From Fasciola hepatica (Eukaryota > Platyhelminthes > Trematoda > Plagiorchiida > Fasciolidae): a stretch of DNA of 64,000 bases. Position 1 is the first letter of the stretch; every line of letters begins with the position of its first letter. A program made the translations under genes and the position numbers. Positions 34,440 to 46,934 of the stretch are shown here, piece after piece. The notes under the pieces were generated by a model. It was given only the letters and a program-made list of their open reading frames with translations, did no database searches and was not told the DNA's origin. The stretch spans positions 1,798,001 to 1,862,000 of the forward strand of contig CANUEZ040000213.1 of the NCBI GenBank assembly GCA_948099385.1. The letters run 5' to 3'.

Positions 34440-35190
34440 CCTCAGACCAGCGAGATCAACTGTTAGATTTGTTTAACTCAGACATGACAACGTGCAGTTC
34501 ACAATGGAAACAGAACCAAACAACACACTAGGCTTCTTAGACGTACGGATGAGTCGTCGTGGACACGGTTCAATCAGTCGGTCAGTAAGCACGAAGGCAA
34601 TGTGGAATGGACATTACATCCACTTCCACCGTTTCCTGCCTCTTGAGGAGAAAGAGAACCTAATTCGGTGCCTCATAAGCAGGGCAGGACGAAGATGTTT
34701 GAAGGACACAATTGAGGAAGAACTGCGAAAGATGCGAAGGATTTTTATCCAGAATGACCATCCGTACCGCCTAGTTGATAGGACGATGCAAATGGAGAGG
34801 TGGAAAAAACCAGTATACATAACTTTGTCATTCAAAGGCGGCACGTTGGCAGAGATTGCGGGGACAGCATTGTCAGACGCCATCAGCAAAACATTTTACG
34901 AGCGGTTGATCTCCAGATGTTGTTCTAGTCCAGACCAGCAGTGATTTTGCGGTTGAAAGACAAATTACCCGATTCTACAGCCTCATTCTGTGGGTACTCA
35001 TTCATTTGTTCCTGTGGAACAATGTACATCGGCCGCAAGACCAGGGGTTTTTTTGAACGTATCCTCGTTCAACACCCTGCATGGTTGAACACCAGAGCAA
35101 TTAAATCGCTCACTGGCGCGGTCGTTTCACACATAGCTCAGTCCAATTCGATAGTAAACTTGTCCGGGGCTTTTCGTGCCCCTTTATAAG
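34440..35190 (+). pseudogene. Penelope-like element, C-terminal half (spacer, PLE 2)
   Basis: The frame 34,492-34,944 reads QFTMETEPNNTLGFLDVRMS, SISRSVSTKAMWNGHYIHFH, RCLISRAGRRC and IEEELRKMRR, the ordered landmarks of the PLE thumb and linker. After a frameshift at about 34,944 it continues as DSTASFCGYSFICSCGTMYIG and RKTRGFFERILVQHP (34,941-35,189), the C-x-C plus GIY-YIG nuclease start, and SLTGAVVSHIAQS. The RT catalytic motifs are missing. This copy differs much from PLE 1 and the arm copies, so it belongs to another lineage. It is non-functional owing to the frameshift and 5' truncation. Confidence 0.8.
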
Positions 35191-35356
35191 GTCCGGGGTG
35201 GACAATCACGACCAATAAAATGTCCATCCTGACCACAGCATTCGATGTTAGCATCCACCTACACAACCCTGCTTTATGTGCTCAAAAACAATGTGTGCTC
35301 TTAAGTTGCCACGACTCACCCTCCACCGTACAACAGGCCACAGACCAGATGGAAAC

Positions 35357-35570
35357 TTTGTTTGATTGACTATCCTTTGGCCTCTACGTTTAAATCGCAA
35401 ACCCCAGGTCATCCGACCAACCTGCACTCTGAAGCACCAGACACGAGTTATGCTCTTGTTAAAGCTCATCAATGGTGCATATCCTCTGCCACATCCAGGG
35501 TTCGAACCCGCGCCCTTCCATCTCGCAGACGTGTGTGTTACCACTGCCCCACCCAGCTCCTGTCCGGAAG
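35357..35570 (-). mobile_element. tRNA-derived SINE (type 1), full-length-looking copy
   Basis: On the minus strand the roughly 214 bp unit begins GGGTGGGGCAGTGGTAACAC, an A box, then has a perfect B box, GGTTCGAACCC (palindrome at 35,498-35,509), then a body shared with the right-arm fold-back at 55,680-55,940 (GGTGCTTC, GGTTGGTCGGATGACCT) and a tail AGTCAATCAAAC. Internal pol III promoter elements sit at tRNA-like spacing. Its high frame in translation is incidental. Mobilisation would need an unknown partner retroelement. Confidence 0.7.
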
Positions 35571-37619
35571 CTGACAATTTACATCCGGTCATGATTTAAT
35601 CCGGGATCATAGTTATTTTCTTTAGGTTTTTGTCGCGATTAGCCTCCGTCACTACTTATTGTTTAAATTCCGTAGCATGTGGTGATAAATTGTGATATTA
35701 TGGTAAGAGTTTGAATCACTGTAAACGAGTTTGTTCACGAATCTGGGTTCTCTAATTGTGCTTAGTGGAAATAATCGGATAATGGTTATAACGATACAGC
35801 CAACTTGTTAACGCACTTGAATAATAACAGGTTGTCACTTGTATGGTAGTCAGCTCTTATGAGGGACTTCTGCACCGTCTCCCTCGGGGGTCTAAGTGGA
35901 ACAAGAGGAATACGAATCACATCCAGGGCTTGATTTTCGATCGGTTTCCCTCCTGTTGAGTCCCAAAGAGTTTGATAATTCAGCTGTACCGAGCTTCTTC
36001 CATTTCCACTTGCAAAGTAAACGCTGATTAAACGCTGATACGTGCCACGAAAATCTGACTAGTTTCAACTGAAATAACCAGGAATGAAATTCCCCCTTCT
36101 AAGTCCATCAACCCTTGAATTACTGTAGGATTTGCAGTTCCATTCAATAGGAACAAGAGAATAAATCGTCCGATACAAATCGGTTAATGCTGTTGCTTAT
36201 CTTAATTCGGCACTGTCAAAATGGTTCGCTTGTATCCGTTCGTTTGACGTTGGATCATCCAGAGTTTTCCGGTAATATACGAAAATATTTTTCACAAAAT
36301 GTTTTCTTCCGGTCAAACACAGAGCTGATAGCTCAGACTAAACGGATTTCTTTAAATCCGCTCCACCCCAGCATTTCCAGGACTTGCAAAATTGAAACGG
36401 CTGGTGACCTCCAGTATGCAAGGACAAATTCTACTTTTTCTGGTCAGACTGGTCAAAGTGACCCCATCCTAATGCATACATATGGCTTCTCGAGTCTCAA
36501 GGGGGAGGATTTGGACATTTATCAACCATTTTAGCAAAATAATAGTAAGGGAGCTTTGATTAAAACAAGTGGAGCACTCACTGATCAGCCAGACAGTGCA
36601 GATTATCAGGGCACAGGCACAGGCTCAGACAGTCAACTATCACTGGTAACAATGTTTCACAATTAAACTGAGCTGAATTATTCTTCAGTTTGAAAGTAAA
36701 GTTTGATTTGTTTCTCTTATACTATGAAAAATATTCAGGAATAGCTTTGAATACGGAAAACCTCTTCTAATGTGAGTCTGAATCAACTTTTTGGTTCAAA
36801 CGACTCCATGTGTTTAAATTATGCAGCACTGTGATGCACGTTCCTCACAATTCAGATGAGATTAAAAGGATCAATCTAATGTAGAGTGCTCAATTATGAG
36901 GATGATTCGAATAGAGAGTCCCGCGTACGCATACCTTATAAGCAGCAGTAAACACGAAGCCGGTCGTGTGCTTCCGGAAGAATTTGTCCCGTCACCCAGA
37001 TACAATAATATCCTACTTGCATAAATGAGTGCGTATCACCTTCATTCCCGCCAGTGTCCAGTCTGAATTGATCTGTATGAGTTGTTACACGACTCTCAAC
37101 TCCTACGGATCCGGTAAAATTATTCCTATTTCAATGGTTGGTACACTTGCATTCAGTACATAAGCCCTGATAATACGCCAGCACTTATGACCATCCACCA
37201 GGACTGCATTGATTTTGTCAGTTCTTAAAGCCTTCAGAACTTCCATTGGGTGTAAAAGTTAATCCTAGAAACCGAACGTTATTTTCCATAGTACCCATAG
37301 GGTTTTGAATCGATTGCTTGATCAGGCGCTTTCCCGCTTGAAGCATTTCGATATGTGAAGCAGTTACCTAAGTGACTGTCGGGCTTTGGTTTCTGAAGAA
37401 TTGCAATACTCTAAATGAGGCGAAAAATCTCATCCAAACCCTTATTTCTTAATGCTGCGTTTATCTGTGTCTGTACTTGTGTTGTCGAAAATCGGTCAAC
37501 AAATCATCTTCTTCGTATTCAGATTCTCCTTCCCAAATGATCTACAACTTCTTGTACTAGGTGGTCAGAATATAAAACTTTACATAAATTTTTCTTTTTT
37601 ATTCGTCATATCTATGGTG
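35571..37619. other. Spacer DNA, largely unassigned
   Basis: No recognised gene. The plus frame 36,187-36,534 (115 residues) is anonymous. 36,920-37,015 is a diverged inverted relative of the exon-like block at 16,223-16,398. Confidence 0.4.
36920..37015 (-). repeat. Diverged relative of the 16.3 kb exon-like block
   Basis: Shares the layout of 51,958-52,050: GCATACCT, then AGCAGTAAACACGAAGCC against AGCAATAAACGCGAAACC, then TTCCGGA. On the minus strand it keeps the GTATGCGT splice-donor-like word. Coding strand and family are unknown. Confidence 0.45.
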
Positions 37620-37639
37620 ATCTGTGGGCAGTGGAGACT

Positions 37640-37935
37640 GTGTGTCCCTGGGTGGTGTGTTTGGTTGAAGTAGCCACGTACGCAATCAGACAGTCTTGCA
37701 CTCACGCACCGTTACTGACTGTCTATTGGTTGATGCCTACTCGTTGCTACGATTAGTCACAAGTACGAGCCTGGCACCTGCGTGAACCATCCACGTATTC
37801 ACATTTCGCGGAGCACCGGAAGACCGAGCCCGTTGCATTTACAGCTTGTGCCTGTTCGATTTTCCGTGCTCGCTTGGCTGTGCGTTAATAAACGGTTTAT
37901 CCGCGTTCCGTGTCCTGTTCTTCTACAGATTTCTG
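37640..37935 (+). mobile_element. LTR-like sequence A
   Basis: Shares ordered words with 39,100-39,407: a GCAATCA stretch, ACTGTCTATTGGTTGATG (37,717-37,734), GTTAATAAACGG with a polyadenylation signal (about 37,884-37,896), and a TTTCTGAACACAA end. Same orientation, about 1.5 kb apart, strongly diverged. It is read as an old LTR of the Ty3/gypsy type. The left end is not defined. Confidence 0.45.
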
Positions 37936-37945
37936 AACACAAAGC

Positions 37946-39099
37946 AAGCTACAATGATAAATAAACCGGTGGCTTAGAAGCTCAAAGCTAGTAAAATGTT
38001 AGATACCAATAGTTATTACAATTACGATGGTAAAACTGACCACATGTCGTTTCCATCACTGATGTATAAAAGCTTGTCCCTATGCAATCAGCTCTGTAGC
38101 CTTATAACTCACAAATATATCTGAGAAATACTATTTTGTGTGACATTTCTGAAGCGAAGTGGCTGTTGATAGTGGGCTGAAGGAAGAAAACATTTGGTTT
38201 GTTGAAAGTGCATGAATTTCATACCATATTCACGATGATGGTGCAGGTTTTACTCCAAAACAATCAATGGAGATGACTTGGCAATCCAGGGAGACGGGAA
38301 TGTCTATTGGCCCATTTGATACTTTTTTCAGTGACAGATATTTCTCGAAATCTGTCCGTAAATGACACTATGTTTACTCGTCATAGCCATGTGGAACATT
38401 GTGTCACTACAAGAGACAGTGGGTAGAAGCAAGTGATTTTTATTTAAACAACTCTTTCTATCTGGATTTTGACAAGGAAAAACATCATCTGAAGAGAATT
38501 GAATTCATTCAGTGGGAAAATTTTCTGATAAATTTCACAAGGCTGTCGAATGGATGGGCGACGTAAGGTAAGCAACATCCGCTTTCGGTCGACGTGAGGC
38601 GGGCATTTAGCTACCAACGAAGGTCGTCATGTGTTGGGAAAAATGCAAATTACTGTGCAAACCATCTTGTCTAAAACCCTCATTTCAATACGATCCACGA
38701 TGAAGCTCACAAGGCTTACAAAACGTTACTCTTGATAAGAAATTCTCCAAAGAAACTCAGTCTGGTGTGCCTGCTGTTGCAAACCAATTAAGCCCATTGG
38801 AATTAGCTGCAATGAATCATGATAAAACTTATCCGGAGGGAGTGTCATCTACAGCACTTTGAACAACGCGAGTTCTGAGAAGACTACAGGTGTTGTGAAA
38901 ATTCGAATGAAAAAGATTTTGCTTCGCGATGGGTCTAATTTTCTTCATAATTCACCGAACAAACGTTGTTAATATAAAGTTGTGTACTAACTTGATGTAA
39001 ATAACTAGCTTCAGCCCTGTTCTGTTTCTTGAAAAATTTGAATTTCCTTGGTCTTAGTCAACACGACAAGGCGACCGAGTTTGGTAAACGGTCAAATAT
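37946..39099. other. DNA between the two LTR-like sequences
   Basis: About 1.15 kb with no recognisable gag or pol motif and only short frames, so the two LTR-like copies do not obviously bound one element. Confidence 0.4.
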
Positions 39100-39407
39100 G
39101 AATGTGGTGTAGTACACAAGGATCAGCACTCCTCTGCCTGGGGGTTGTTCGTTGTTCGATCCGCAAAATAAAAACCAATTCCGCTGTGTCGGTTCAAGTG
39201 GTCACTCGCGCAATCACTCTCACACACGCATGCACCACTATTGACTGTCTATTGATTGATGGCTTGACCACTCTGGATCGCATTTACTGCTTGAGTTTGC
39301 CAAAGGAAGATTCACTTGTTAGCTTGCCCGCTTACAAGCGAGTTAACTGATGTGTTAATAAACGGATCTGTTGCGTACTTAGCTCTCCGGTAATTCCGAA
39401 CACAACA
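39100..39407 (+). mobile_element. LTR-like sequence B
   Basis: Starts near TGTGGTGTAGTAC, contains ACTGTCTATTGATTGATG (39,243-39,260) and GTTAATAAACGG, and ends CCGAACACAACA at 39,407. It lies upstream of a degraded gag and pol in the same orientation, as the 5' LTR of the remnant would. No tRNA primer-binding site is convincing right after it. Confidence 0.45.
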
Positions 39408-40330
39408 AACTGTATGAGCAAAAGCTCAGTCACTGTTTCATCGGGAACCCACACTTACAATAATTGAACAGTAGAATGGCTTCCAATAGCCTGCTCAATA
39501 CAGTATTATTTAAAACTATGGAGATCAAGTTTACCACAGATGGTTTTCTCCACTAAGGAATAAGTACTAATCACGCCAGAAACAGTTAATTTTGCTGTGG
39601 ATTCGGTTATATTAGTGTTGCACAGTAGGAAGAAAAAACACAGCAAACGCACAACTGTATTATTCCCGGGCTACGTTAGGTGATAACAAACATGATCGCC
39701 ACAGAACAGTTGATTATTGATTGACTTTGGCGATCATCTCCTTTAGAGTTATTTCAAGCCACATAACTAGTGTGATAAAGAGCCCGGAATTACAAGATAC
39801 TGATTGCGAGAATCGAGACACCTGGTCCGTCACGTAAAGCTGCCATTTTGTGCTATCATCACTCTGTTCCTTGACAGTGTTGCAACTTGTTCCTTGGGAC
39901 AATTTCCATTGCAAAGAACGAGGATTGTTCCTTTCTGTCGACTCTATCAGCCAGCTGTGTCAGCCAGCTGTGTCAACCAGCTAAAGATGATCTTATTATT
40001 ATGCCTGAAACAAATAAAAACTTTTGCGAAGAGAATGGGATGCCAAATATGGAAGAGGGGAGAAAGTACAGCTATTTGATGTCCACATCATTCGGAGTTC
40101 TCAACCGATTGACAACCAACAGTTTTAATCACCAGGTTTTTCATCCCCGGCTGCTGTTCCCGAAAAATTCGCTGTAGGCAATGATCGGGATCGTTGGGGA
40201 AACAAAAAAGAATTTTTCTCAAGGGTTTTCCAAACGTGTTATTCCAAAATGATCTACGGATTACTCACGGCAGATGTATTCGACAGGGTGGTTAACTGGG
40301 GGATAGGGTTCCTCCGGAGATATTCCAACT
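39408..40330. other. Remnant leader region with dispersed repeat S
   Basis: 39,730-39,900 is a diverged copy of repeat S (13,983-14,160). 39,948-39,982 is a small tandem repeat. Frames at 39,804-40,079 and 39,887-40,177 are anonymous. Confidence 0.45.
39948..39982 (+). repeat. 13-bp tandem repeat, 2.7 units
   Basis: CAGCCAGCTGTGT occurs at 39,948-39,960 and 39,961-39,973, followed by a partial unit CAACCAGCT. A recent local slippage event. Confidence 0.8.
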
Positions 40331-40610
40331 TTGGAGACAGCTAACGGATACACCGAAACTGATAGCTGAATGCTTGAGGGACTTCCACGCCCAGATCCAA
40401 CATGCGGATGAGGCCATCTTTACTTATGCGCGGAACACTTGTTACCTAGCTGGACGAGGTTTTGCGGACGAATCCCTGAACAGTTTGTCCTCCTCTAGAA
40501 ATAAAATAAATTACCTATGTAATTACCGGAAGATTTGGAAACGTTCGTAGAATGAGCAGGAATACTTGAACTAAGGGACTGACAATCCCAAAAGTGTTTC
40601 GCAATTCAGG
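40330..40610 (+). pseudogene. Candidate Ty3/gypsy gag fragment
   Basis: A plus-strand reading gives LRDFHAQIQHADEAIF, then TYARNTCYLAGRGFADESL, which resembles the gag segment of gypsy elements where a 'Y-x-x-x-L-x-x-LA-x-R-x-F' pattern precedes the zinc knuckle. No zinc knuckle is seen. Its place between LTR-like B and the pol fragment supports the call; sequence evidence alone is weak. Confidence 0.35.
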
Positions 40611-40825
40611 CACGCCACCGCCCAACGACTGACGCAACGGACAACGAAGGGCGTATCCCCACAAAGAATCCTAGTGAACTTATACAACATCAAAACAGAA
40701 ACACCTGGAGAACTTGGCGGCAGTCTCAGAGAGAGTTACATAAATCAGCTTTGGGCTGACGTCCACAAAATGCCGTTTCCCACAACCCTAGATGAGCTAT
40801 TCGGGATAAATAATCTCTTTTGCTG

Positions 40826-41302
40826 GAATTCATACTCAGCCTGAAAAGATCGAACAGGTAGCAAAATGGTGCACTTCACAAAACTGTAGACCAGAAAAGT
40901 TTTCTGGGAATGAGGTCGTACTTCCGCCCTTTCCCTGTACAATTTGCTCGTTTTGCCTCTCTTTTCAAAGCGCTGTGGGAGGAAAATAAACCGCTTCCGT
41001 AGAATGCGGCATGTGACGAGACCTACGCTGAAAGTCAGTAGATGTTTTACTCCGCGCCTGTACTAACACCACCAAACATGTCACCTTCTGCTGGTCAGTT
41101 CATCTTAGATATGAAAGCCAGTGGTTCGACGATTGGGACGGTATGGACACAAATCAGAGAAGGTGGAAGGGACCACGAATTAGCCTATGGAAGTCAATGC
41201 CTGAGTAAATTAGAAGTTGATTACTACACAACGAGAAAGGAAATATTAGTACTAGGATTTTTCCTGAGACGATTAAGGCGTTATCTAATGGGAGACTTAT
41301 AG
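40826..41302 (+). pseudogene. Ty3/gypsy reverse transcriptase-RNase H fragment
   Basis: HTQPEKIEQVAKWCTSQN, then FLGMRSYFR, then after a frameshift QFARFASLFKALWEENKPL and NAACDETYAESQ match the end of gypsy RT and the connection. Then APVLTPPN, FILDMKASGSTIGTVWTQ, LAYGSQCLSKLEVDYYTTRK and LVLGFFLRRLRRYLMGD (41,042-41,302) are the RNase H domain. The first catalytic aspartate (normally in D-A-S) reads K-A-S, and at least one frameshift and stops at 41,010-41,041 break the frame. Protease, the catalytic RT core and integrase are absent. Weak further similarity may run to about 41,450. Confidence 0.8.
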
Positions 41303-41532
41303 TTATGAAGAAGCTGGCATCAGTACTGGCTTCTGTTAGTGCTTATCGCCTCTCTGGTTGGGGTTAAAGGAACGAGGATTATCGTTGGTTAGACATTTTG
41401 AGGGATATGGGTCAGGATAGAAGTCAGTGGCTCGAATGCTTTGCTGTCTGCTCGTCAAACTCTCGTGCCAACCACTCACTAAAATGTCATTTCGACAAAA
41501 TAAATACATGGCGACATCAAACAGTGAAGTCG

Positions 41533-41865
41533 CAGCTGAAGGCTGTCAACGATCAAAATTCTAGTAAATGAAAACAGCTTATTGACACTTTGTCCCATTG
41601 CTTACCGTGGTGCCATCCATAGTTCTACTAAACAAAAGCCACACTTTGATGGACAGGAATGGAAATGCGACGCCCCAAAGACAGACGACCAAGTTGTGTC
41701 AACAATCAGTAAATGGTTGTCATGGGTATGTCTGCAACGTGTTGGACAAGCTGAAGCAAGCCAGCCAATCATCTCCTAGTCATAAGGAGATAGCTAATAT
41801 ATATTAAAGAGAGTTTTTCAACAGGAAAGACTCCAGCCCTCTCCTGAAGACTGTTTATAATATAA
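41533..41865 (+). repeat. Repeat family R, spacer copy without the SINE
   Basis: Matches the arm copies (13,044-13,640 and 54,820-55,416) but has no 243 bp insert. It ends at CTGTTTATAATATAAC, fused directly to the palindrome's inner end at 41,865. Confidence 0.65.
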
Positions 41866-42138
41866 CATTGCCCTTGAGAACTACTGGAGCGTAATACACC
41901 AGTTTGACTGTGAGATTTTCGTGAAATAGCCCTAAGCCCATATCTTATGAATAGACAAGTTTCAGTTGGGAAAGGTCAACCGTTACGCGTAGAACTCGGT
42001 CGTTAGCAGTTCACACCCGAGAAGTATAAACCACTAACTGGTGGATCAGAAAAAACTCATATTTCATTGTAAAAAACATTCTGCTATGACCCGGCAATTC
42101 ACATACCTGTGATGATTCGACTCGGGTCAAATACTGCC

Positions 42139-42874
42139 AGCGCTCTTCTTGTAAGTGTATTGGCCGTCTGTATCTTTGGGGTCTGCTCCACGCAGTTTAT
42201 TCGTAAGTCTTTCGGAGGAACATATTTACAAAACTAAATCCGCAAACGAATTTCACTCTAGAAATAAATGATAAGAGCCCACACTAGATGAGAAAGCAGA
42301 AAATACAAATAAAAGCTCAAACTCAGCGAGTATTCAATTATACCTGTCGGGATCAATGGTAGTTATTTTACACCTTCAGCAAAAGCCGAAACTACTGACC
42401 TCAGTTTAGAGTAGTCGAATTCATTTTACAGCCTATCGTTATTCCACAAATTACGTTCAGAAATCCGGCTGTAAGGTTAAAATCAGCCGTTTATCGGGAT
42501 TGGCAGCATAATTTTATTTGTTGCTCCTTCGGTGACAATATGTTTGTTCAAAAACACCGGGTCATTAAAATAATGGTGAAATATGTCTTACGAAACAACC
42601 AAAGTTCTGTTCCCCGAATCAGTCAATAAGACTTAGTTCGTCATGCTGACAGAGTACACAGGCTACCCAGATCAGACAGGTGGGTAGAGCCTAACAGATT
42701 TTCTATCACGAACTTGTTCGAACAGCGAATGGATTTCATAGGTTTTATTGATACTTTTGCTTATAGAGTAAAACCAGCCCCATAGTAGATATGAAAGACC
42801 TGTGATTTATTGTAAATTCACTGTGAGACTAGAGATCCCAACGCATCTGTTCAGGTAGAAGTGGGTTAATGCGG
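42139..42874. mobile_element. 736 bp insertion, right-arm copy
   Basis: Mirror of 28,471-29,206, with flanks AGCGCT (42,139-42,144) and AGCACT (42,875-42,880). Confidence 0.5.
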
Positions 42875-43270
42875 AGCACTAGTATATCAACAAAATTATG
42901 ATTTCTTCAAAAGTGGCCACTCCTTTTATATCAGATGGGAAACAAAAGCGCTCAAAGTCGAAACAATGAACCAAAGATAACCATAAATAAGAGATCATTC
43001 GCCAGTGACGTGATGCATTCGATGCGAAAACTCATGTAGAAATCTGAGACGGCTCCGGGAATATGAAATTTCTATGTAGAAGAAGAATAAATGTCGAAGC
43101 CCGTGTAAATGACAAATCTCATTTACCCAAAGGAGAAAAATAAGGTTGCACAGAGAAACGAATATTTGTAATTATTGAAGTAGGCGAATTTGCGAACTAT
43201 TCACGGGCCCAGGAACCAGTTGTAATTACTTTTGCACTCATTCAAACAATAATCCCGTGGACAGGTATGT

Positions 43271-43465
43271 TTGTCGTTCCCAGAGACAGAAGGACATTTT
43301 CCTATCCTTCTTCGCAAGGGAACAGTTCACACTATCAAAGACACAATCTTGCAACACTTGTTTGATAGTAGACAGCCAATCGATGCGGTGACGGTCCTGA
43401 CCACTTGTGCAGTTCACAGCAAACGACCACGTAGGCAGTTACGTATGATAGCAGAAGCCGTATAA
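43271..43465 (+). other. 64-residue frame in the triplicated identical block (right arm)
   Basis: Plus-strand copy of the frame at 3,120-3,314 and 27,724-28,074. Preceded by CAG|GTATGT (donor-like) and TCGTTCCCAG (acceptor-like). It stops at TAA after AEAV, as in copy 1. Confidence 0.25.
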
Positions 43466-46215
43466 GTTCGAAGTTGAGAGCCACGGCAACCACAATAACA
43501 GTTTCGTGGGACGGTCTTGTGGAATCGTTGTTGTTGTTCCCGTGGCCATAACAAGAGTTTCCCTCTGTAATTTCTATTGTCAAACTCATCAATCTTATGA
43601 CATTTCACGCACCCAACTTTAGCACATGTCTACTCCTTCTTACTGGCCACACAATTCACATATAATTTCACACCAAAGTTGAAAAGGATCATTAGATTTT
43701 AGTATGTAGTAGAGACCCCGGACTTATTGCATGTTTATTCAACTCTGTTATCTAGAACTATTTGCAAATGATGAATCATATTATCTAGAACAATATTTAT
43801 TCCCAGTTACTCCGTACTACGTTATAAACGCTTAAAGGATGAAGTGAAGAGAATTTTCTTTGTGCAGCATGAGTTTTCATGAATCAATGGAAATTTTCAT
43901 TGAGATTGTGATAGAATTGATTCCTGGTATCCTAGACAGAGTTTTCTATTACTTCAAATAAATGGGAAATTTATTAGTTTGAATGATTCGATGAGAGCGC
44001 AGAAATCAAAACAAATGATTTGGGCGAAAGGAGTTGTTCAGTACGTGATGGATTAATCACGATGACCCGAGCAGTGGGTTGAAGAGTCCGATGCATTTCG
44101 TTCGGTAATACTGGTGTGGGTGTGTACAAGTGTTTACTATATAAGCTTGAAAAACGAAGGTGAAAATTACATAAATGTACGGCAGAGGAACTGCACTTTC
44201 CTGGGTCATTTTGAACAGAGTGTGTCGTTAGACGATCTACTGGCAAACATCATTCGTTCCGTTATCGCTCACGTGATTATTCGCACACACGATTCTATTG
44301 GATACGCTCGTTATAGCGGAATATATTAAGCAAAATAAATTTAATAATATTATCATCCTTCTTGTCAGTTTCAAACTTGCTCAGCAAACATGTCAGTCGC
44401 TGTTCTCTTTCTGGTCCTCGGTTTAGAGCTAAACAGTCATATTCCAAGAGGTATGTTCATAAACCCGAGTGCAATTTCCTTAAATTAAAATGATTTATTT
44501 TATCAATGGTAAACTGTTGTGAACCTGCAGGACAAATTGTAAACTAGTCTGTCTGTGAATGTTTGCTCTCCATGCTGAATAAGTTCTCCTTAAATGAGAA
44601 AGGATACGCACCTATCAGTGATCGAAATCATTATTCCCTAGGGTATATCCACACGTTCTGAGTTTTGTTTGAGCAAGGTCGTCGTGCTAAAGACTTGGAA
44701 ATAGAAACTCTAAATTCAAGCCCTCAATCAATGCGGTGCAAAGTTTGTACTACGTATTTGGAATCTTTAGCTCGTGGCTGTCCTGAAAGATGTTACCCAT
44801 GTTCATATTCCAAGGTAGATAACACTTGTTACAAGTCCTGACTGGTATATGACTAATCCATTCCCGATTTCAAAGTGGTCATCTGCAACCACTAAATATA
44901 CCGTCAACTGTTATGTTCATGGAATCTGTCCCTTCCGTTTAAAAGATGAACATCTTGGAAAATTGGGTTATAAGTAGTGATGGAAGCTTTATTGTTTATC
45001 CCTGGGAAGAAACTAAAAAGGTGACAGTCTTCTTTGAAGTCGTAGTCTAACGTATATTAGAACGTCAATTACCAAACAGGCTTGCTTTCAATGCTTCAAG
45101 CTTTAGGCCCGATAAAGCATATTTTATCGGCACGGCATTTAAGATGACTAAAAATGAAAACACGAAGGAACATGACGAAGGCAATGTTAGATTACGTATC
45201 CGCTGTGATATGGTGCCCGCAATACCTCACGACAGAGGAAAAAGGGCATTTCCCAGGTCTAGCAACCTTGAAGTAAAAGATTACATATCTTAGCGCAGTT
45301 CATTCGTCCTTCCGTGTATGGTCACATTTTGTGGCAGAGACAAGGGTAATAAGTTGAAGAAAGTTAGTCCGGCTTCCAGTGCCCTTCATGTGACTGGTCT
45401 CTCCACTGGTCTCCCACAACAACCGTTATAACTCCCATAATGACTTGCTTAAAGCTGTCAACTATTCTCAACTGGTCACTAATTAATGTTTATGCAATGA
45501 GGATGCGACTCTTTTGGTATGCACACAGCATTTCTGTGTAGCAAGCTGTATAACCTGCTTTAGGACGTTAACCTTTAGGCCTTTCAGCGAAGGATAAATT
45601 ACCTAAGGTCGGTCATCCAGCGGGGTCTTTGCTTACAGCATATTCGTGCAGATACAGACGGACACCTTAGAAAGCTTCATATTCACTGAAGAATCAAGTG
45701 AGGTAAGAAACAGTTGTATGGGACGGATTTTTGAATGGTCTGTGGTTTCAAAAATGCCAAACTAGATAACAGTATGATGTGTTTTACTGCCCCATTTTGT
45801 TCGTTCTCTTGTGGAACTTGACGAAACACATCATTCGATTGCCTTGCTACACTGACTGACCGTTGAAGAACACTAGCCTATGCTACAATCAACCCTCATT
45901 TTCAAAAGTATTGACAGAGCAATTGCAAGGCTAACTGTTTGGTGAGGGTCGCTTCAAAACTGAACCTAGTTAGGGGCGACTACTTGCATTCTGAACTCCA
46001 AATTCTTTCATAATCTAAGGCGACCATAGCGTGAAACATTTTCACATATGCTACTTTTTGAGTGTCTAGGTCTTCTGAGGTACCCATGAAATTGAACAAA
46101 TATTCCACAACTACTGTTCGTCCAAATGATTTGTTTCCTATTCAATTAGAACCAATCTAGTAAAGGAGTTGGTACTTATCTGAAACGACTCAGTTGTCGT
46201 ATTTCCAACTAAATC

Positions 46216-46542
46216 ATGCACTTTCATAAGATTTTGCCTCTTTTGGGTAACGAAGTGATGAGCACATGTTCCATATACTACAGAGGGGTCAAACTACCTC
46301 TTGAAAACCTGTATTTGTGTGGATTTCTGATGGCCAATCCTGGAGAATTTCCAAAAACCAAGCACCAAGAAGCAACCTACTCGACGTCGTCTACTTACAA
46401 ACACTTTTCAAAGATAGAAATGTTCTTTGTGTCTCGGTCTTACCCCCACGAATTTCTCATCCCTACTTCTATCACAAACCGGTGGATGGTGGCAGATTTT
46501 GATCAAACCCTAGGTTCAATTGTGTATTTGTGTTTGTCATAG
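46216..46542 (+). other. Unrecognised 108-residue frame
   Basis: Starts MHFHKILPLLGNEV. Its mirror at 24,874-25,131 is shortened. No domain or signal peptide is convincing. Probably not a gene. Confidence 0.15.
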
Positions 46543-46934
46543 ACAAACTAAATCAGCGCGAAATATAACAGTGAGTGAGACAGCTACAAATCTATTTTTG
46601 GGCAATAAACTCAACAAAATATGACACAAGATGATCTTGGGAAATTCTCTGTAGACCACAACGATGATGGTGCTGGTGATGGGTGACTTGTACACAACGT
46701 AAAACATGCTGAAAAAGATCTGAGGAAACAATTGATAACCCATTACCCATGAGGCAAGGTGGGAACGTCTTATGTTAGACGTATTCATGAAAACCAAGAG
46801 AGAAATACCGGTAAACAGACTGTCGGTAAATTATCAGCTAGCACACCATCATCCGAAGTTGCTTGATTTTTGTTGCAGTGTGAATAGTTTTACGATTTTA
46901 GTTGATAAACATGTGTTTTAATTCTAATCTGCAG

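Larger units (their letters stand above)
41865..46069 (-). repeat. Third, inverted copy of the duplicated segment
   Basis: Reverse complement of 25,278-29,480 and of 517-3,980 (copy 1). Includes the 736 bp insertion. At diagnostic sites it often carries the majority base: copies 1 and 2 each have private changes that this copy lacks. Confidence 0.9.

Noticed and set aside
35357..35570. Protein frames overlapping the SINE (for example 35,248-35,592 minus) as genes
   Set aside because: The frames follow the SINE body and its B box; such frames recur wherever the SINE lies and carry no domain.
37640..39407. One intact LTR retrotransposon bounded by LTR-like A and B
   Set aside because: The 1.15 kb between them has no gag or pol trace, and the pol fragment lies after B, not between them.
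41042..41302. Intact gypsy polymerase gene
   Set aside because: Only the RT end and RNase H remain, with frameshifts and loss of the first catalytic aspartate of RNase H.
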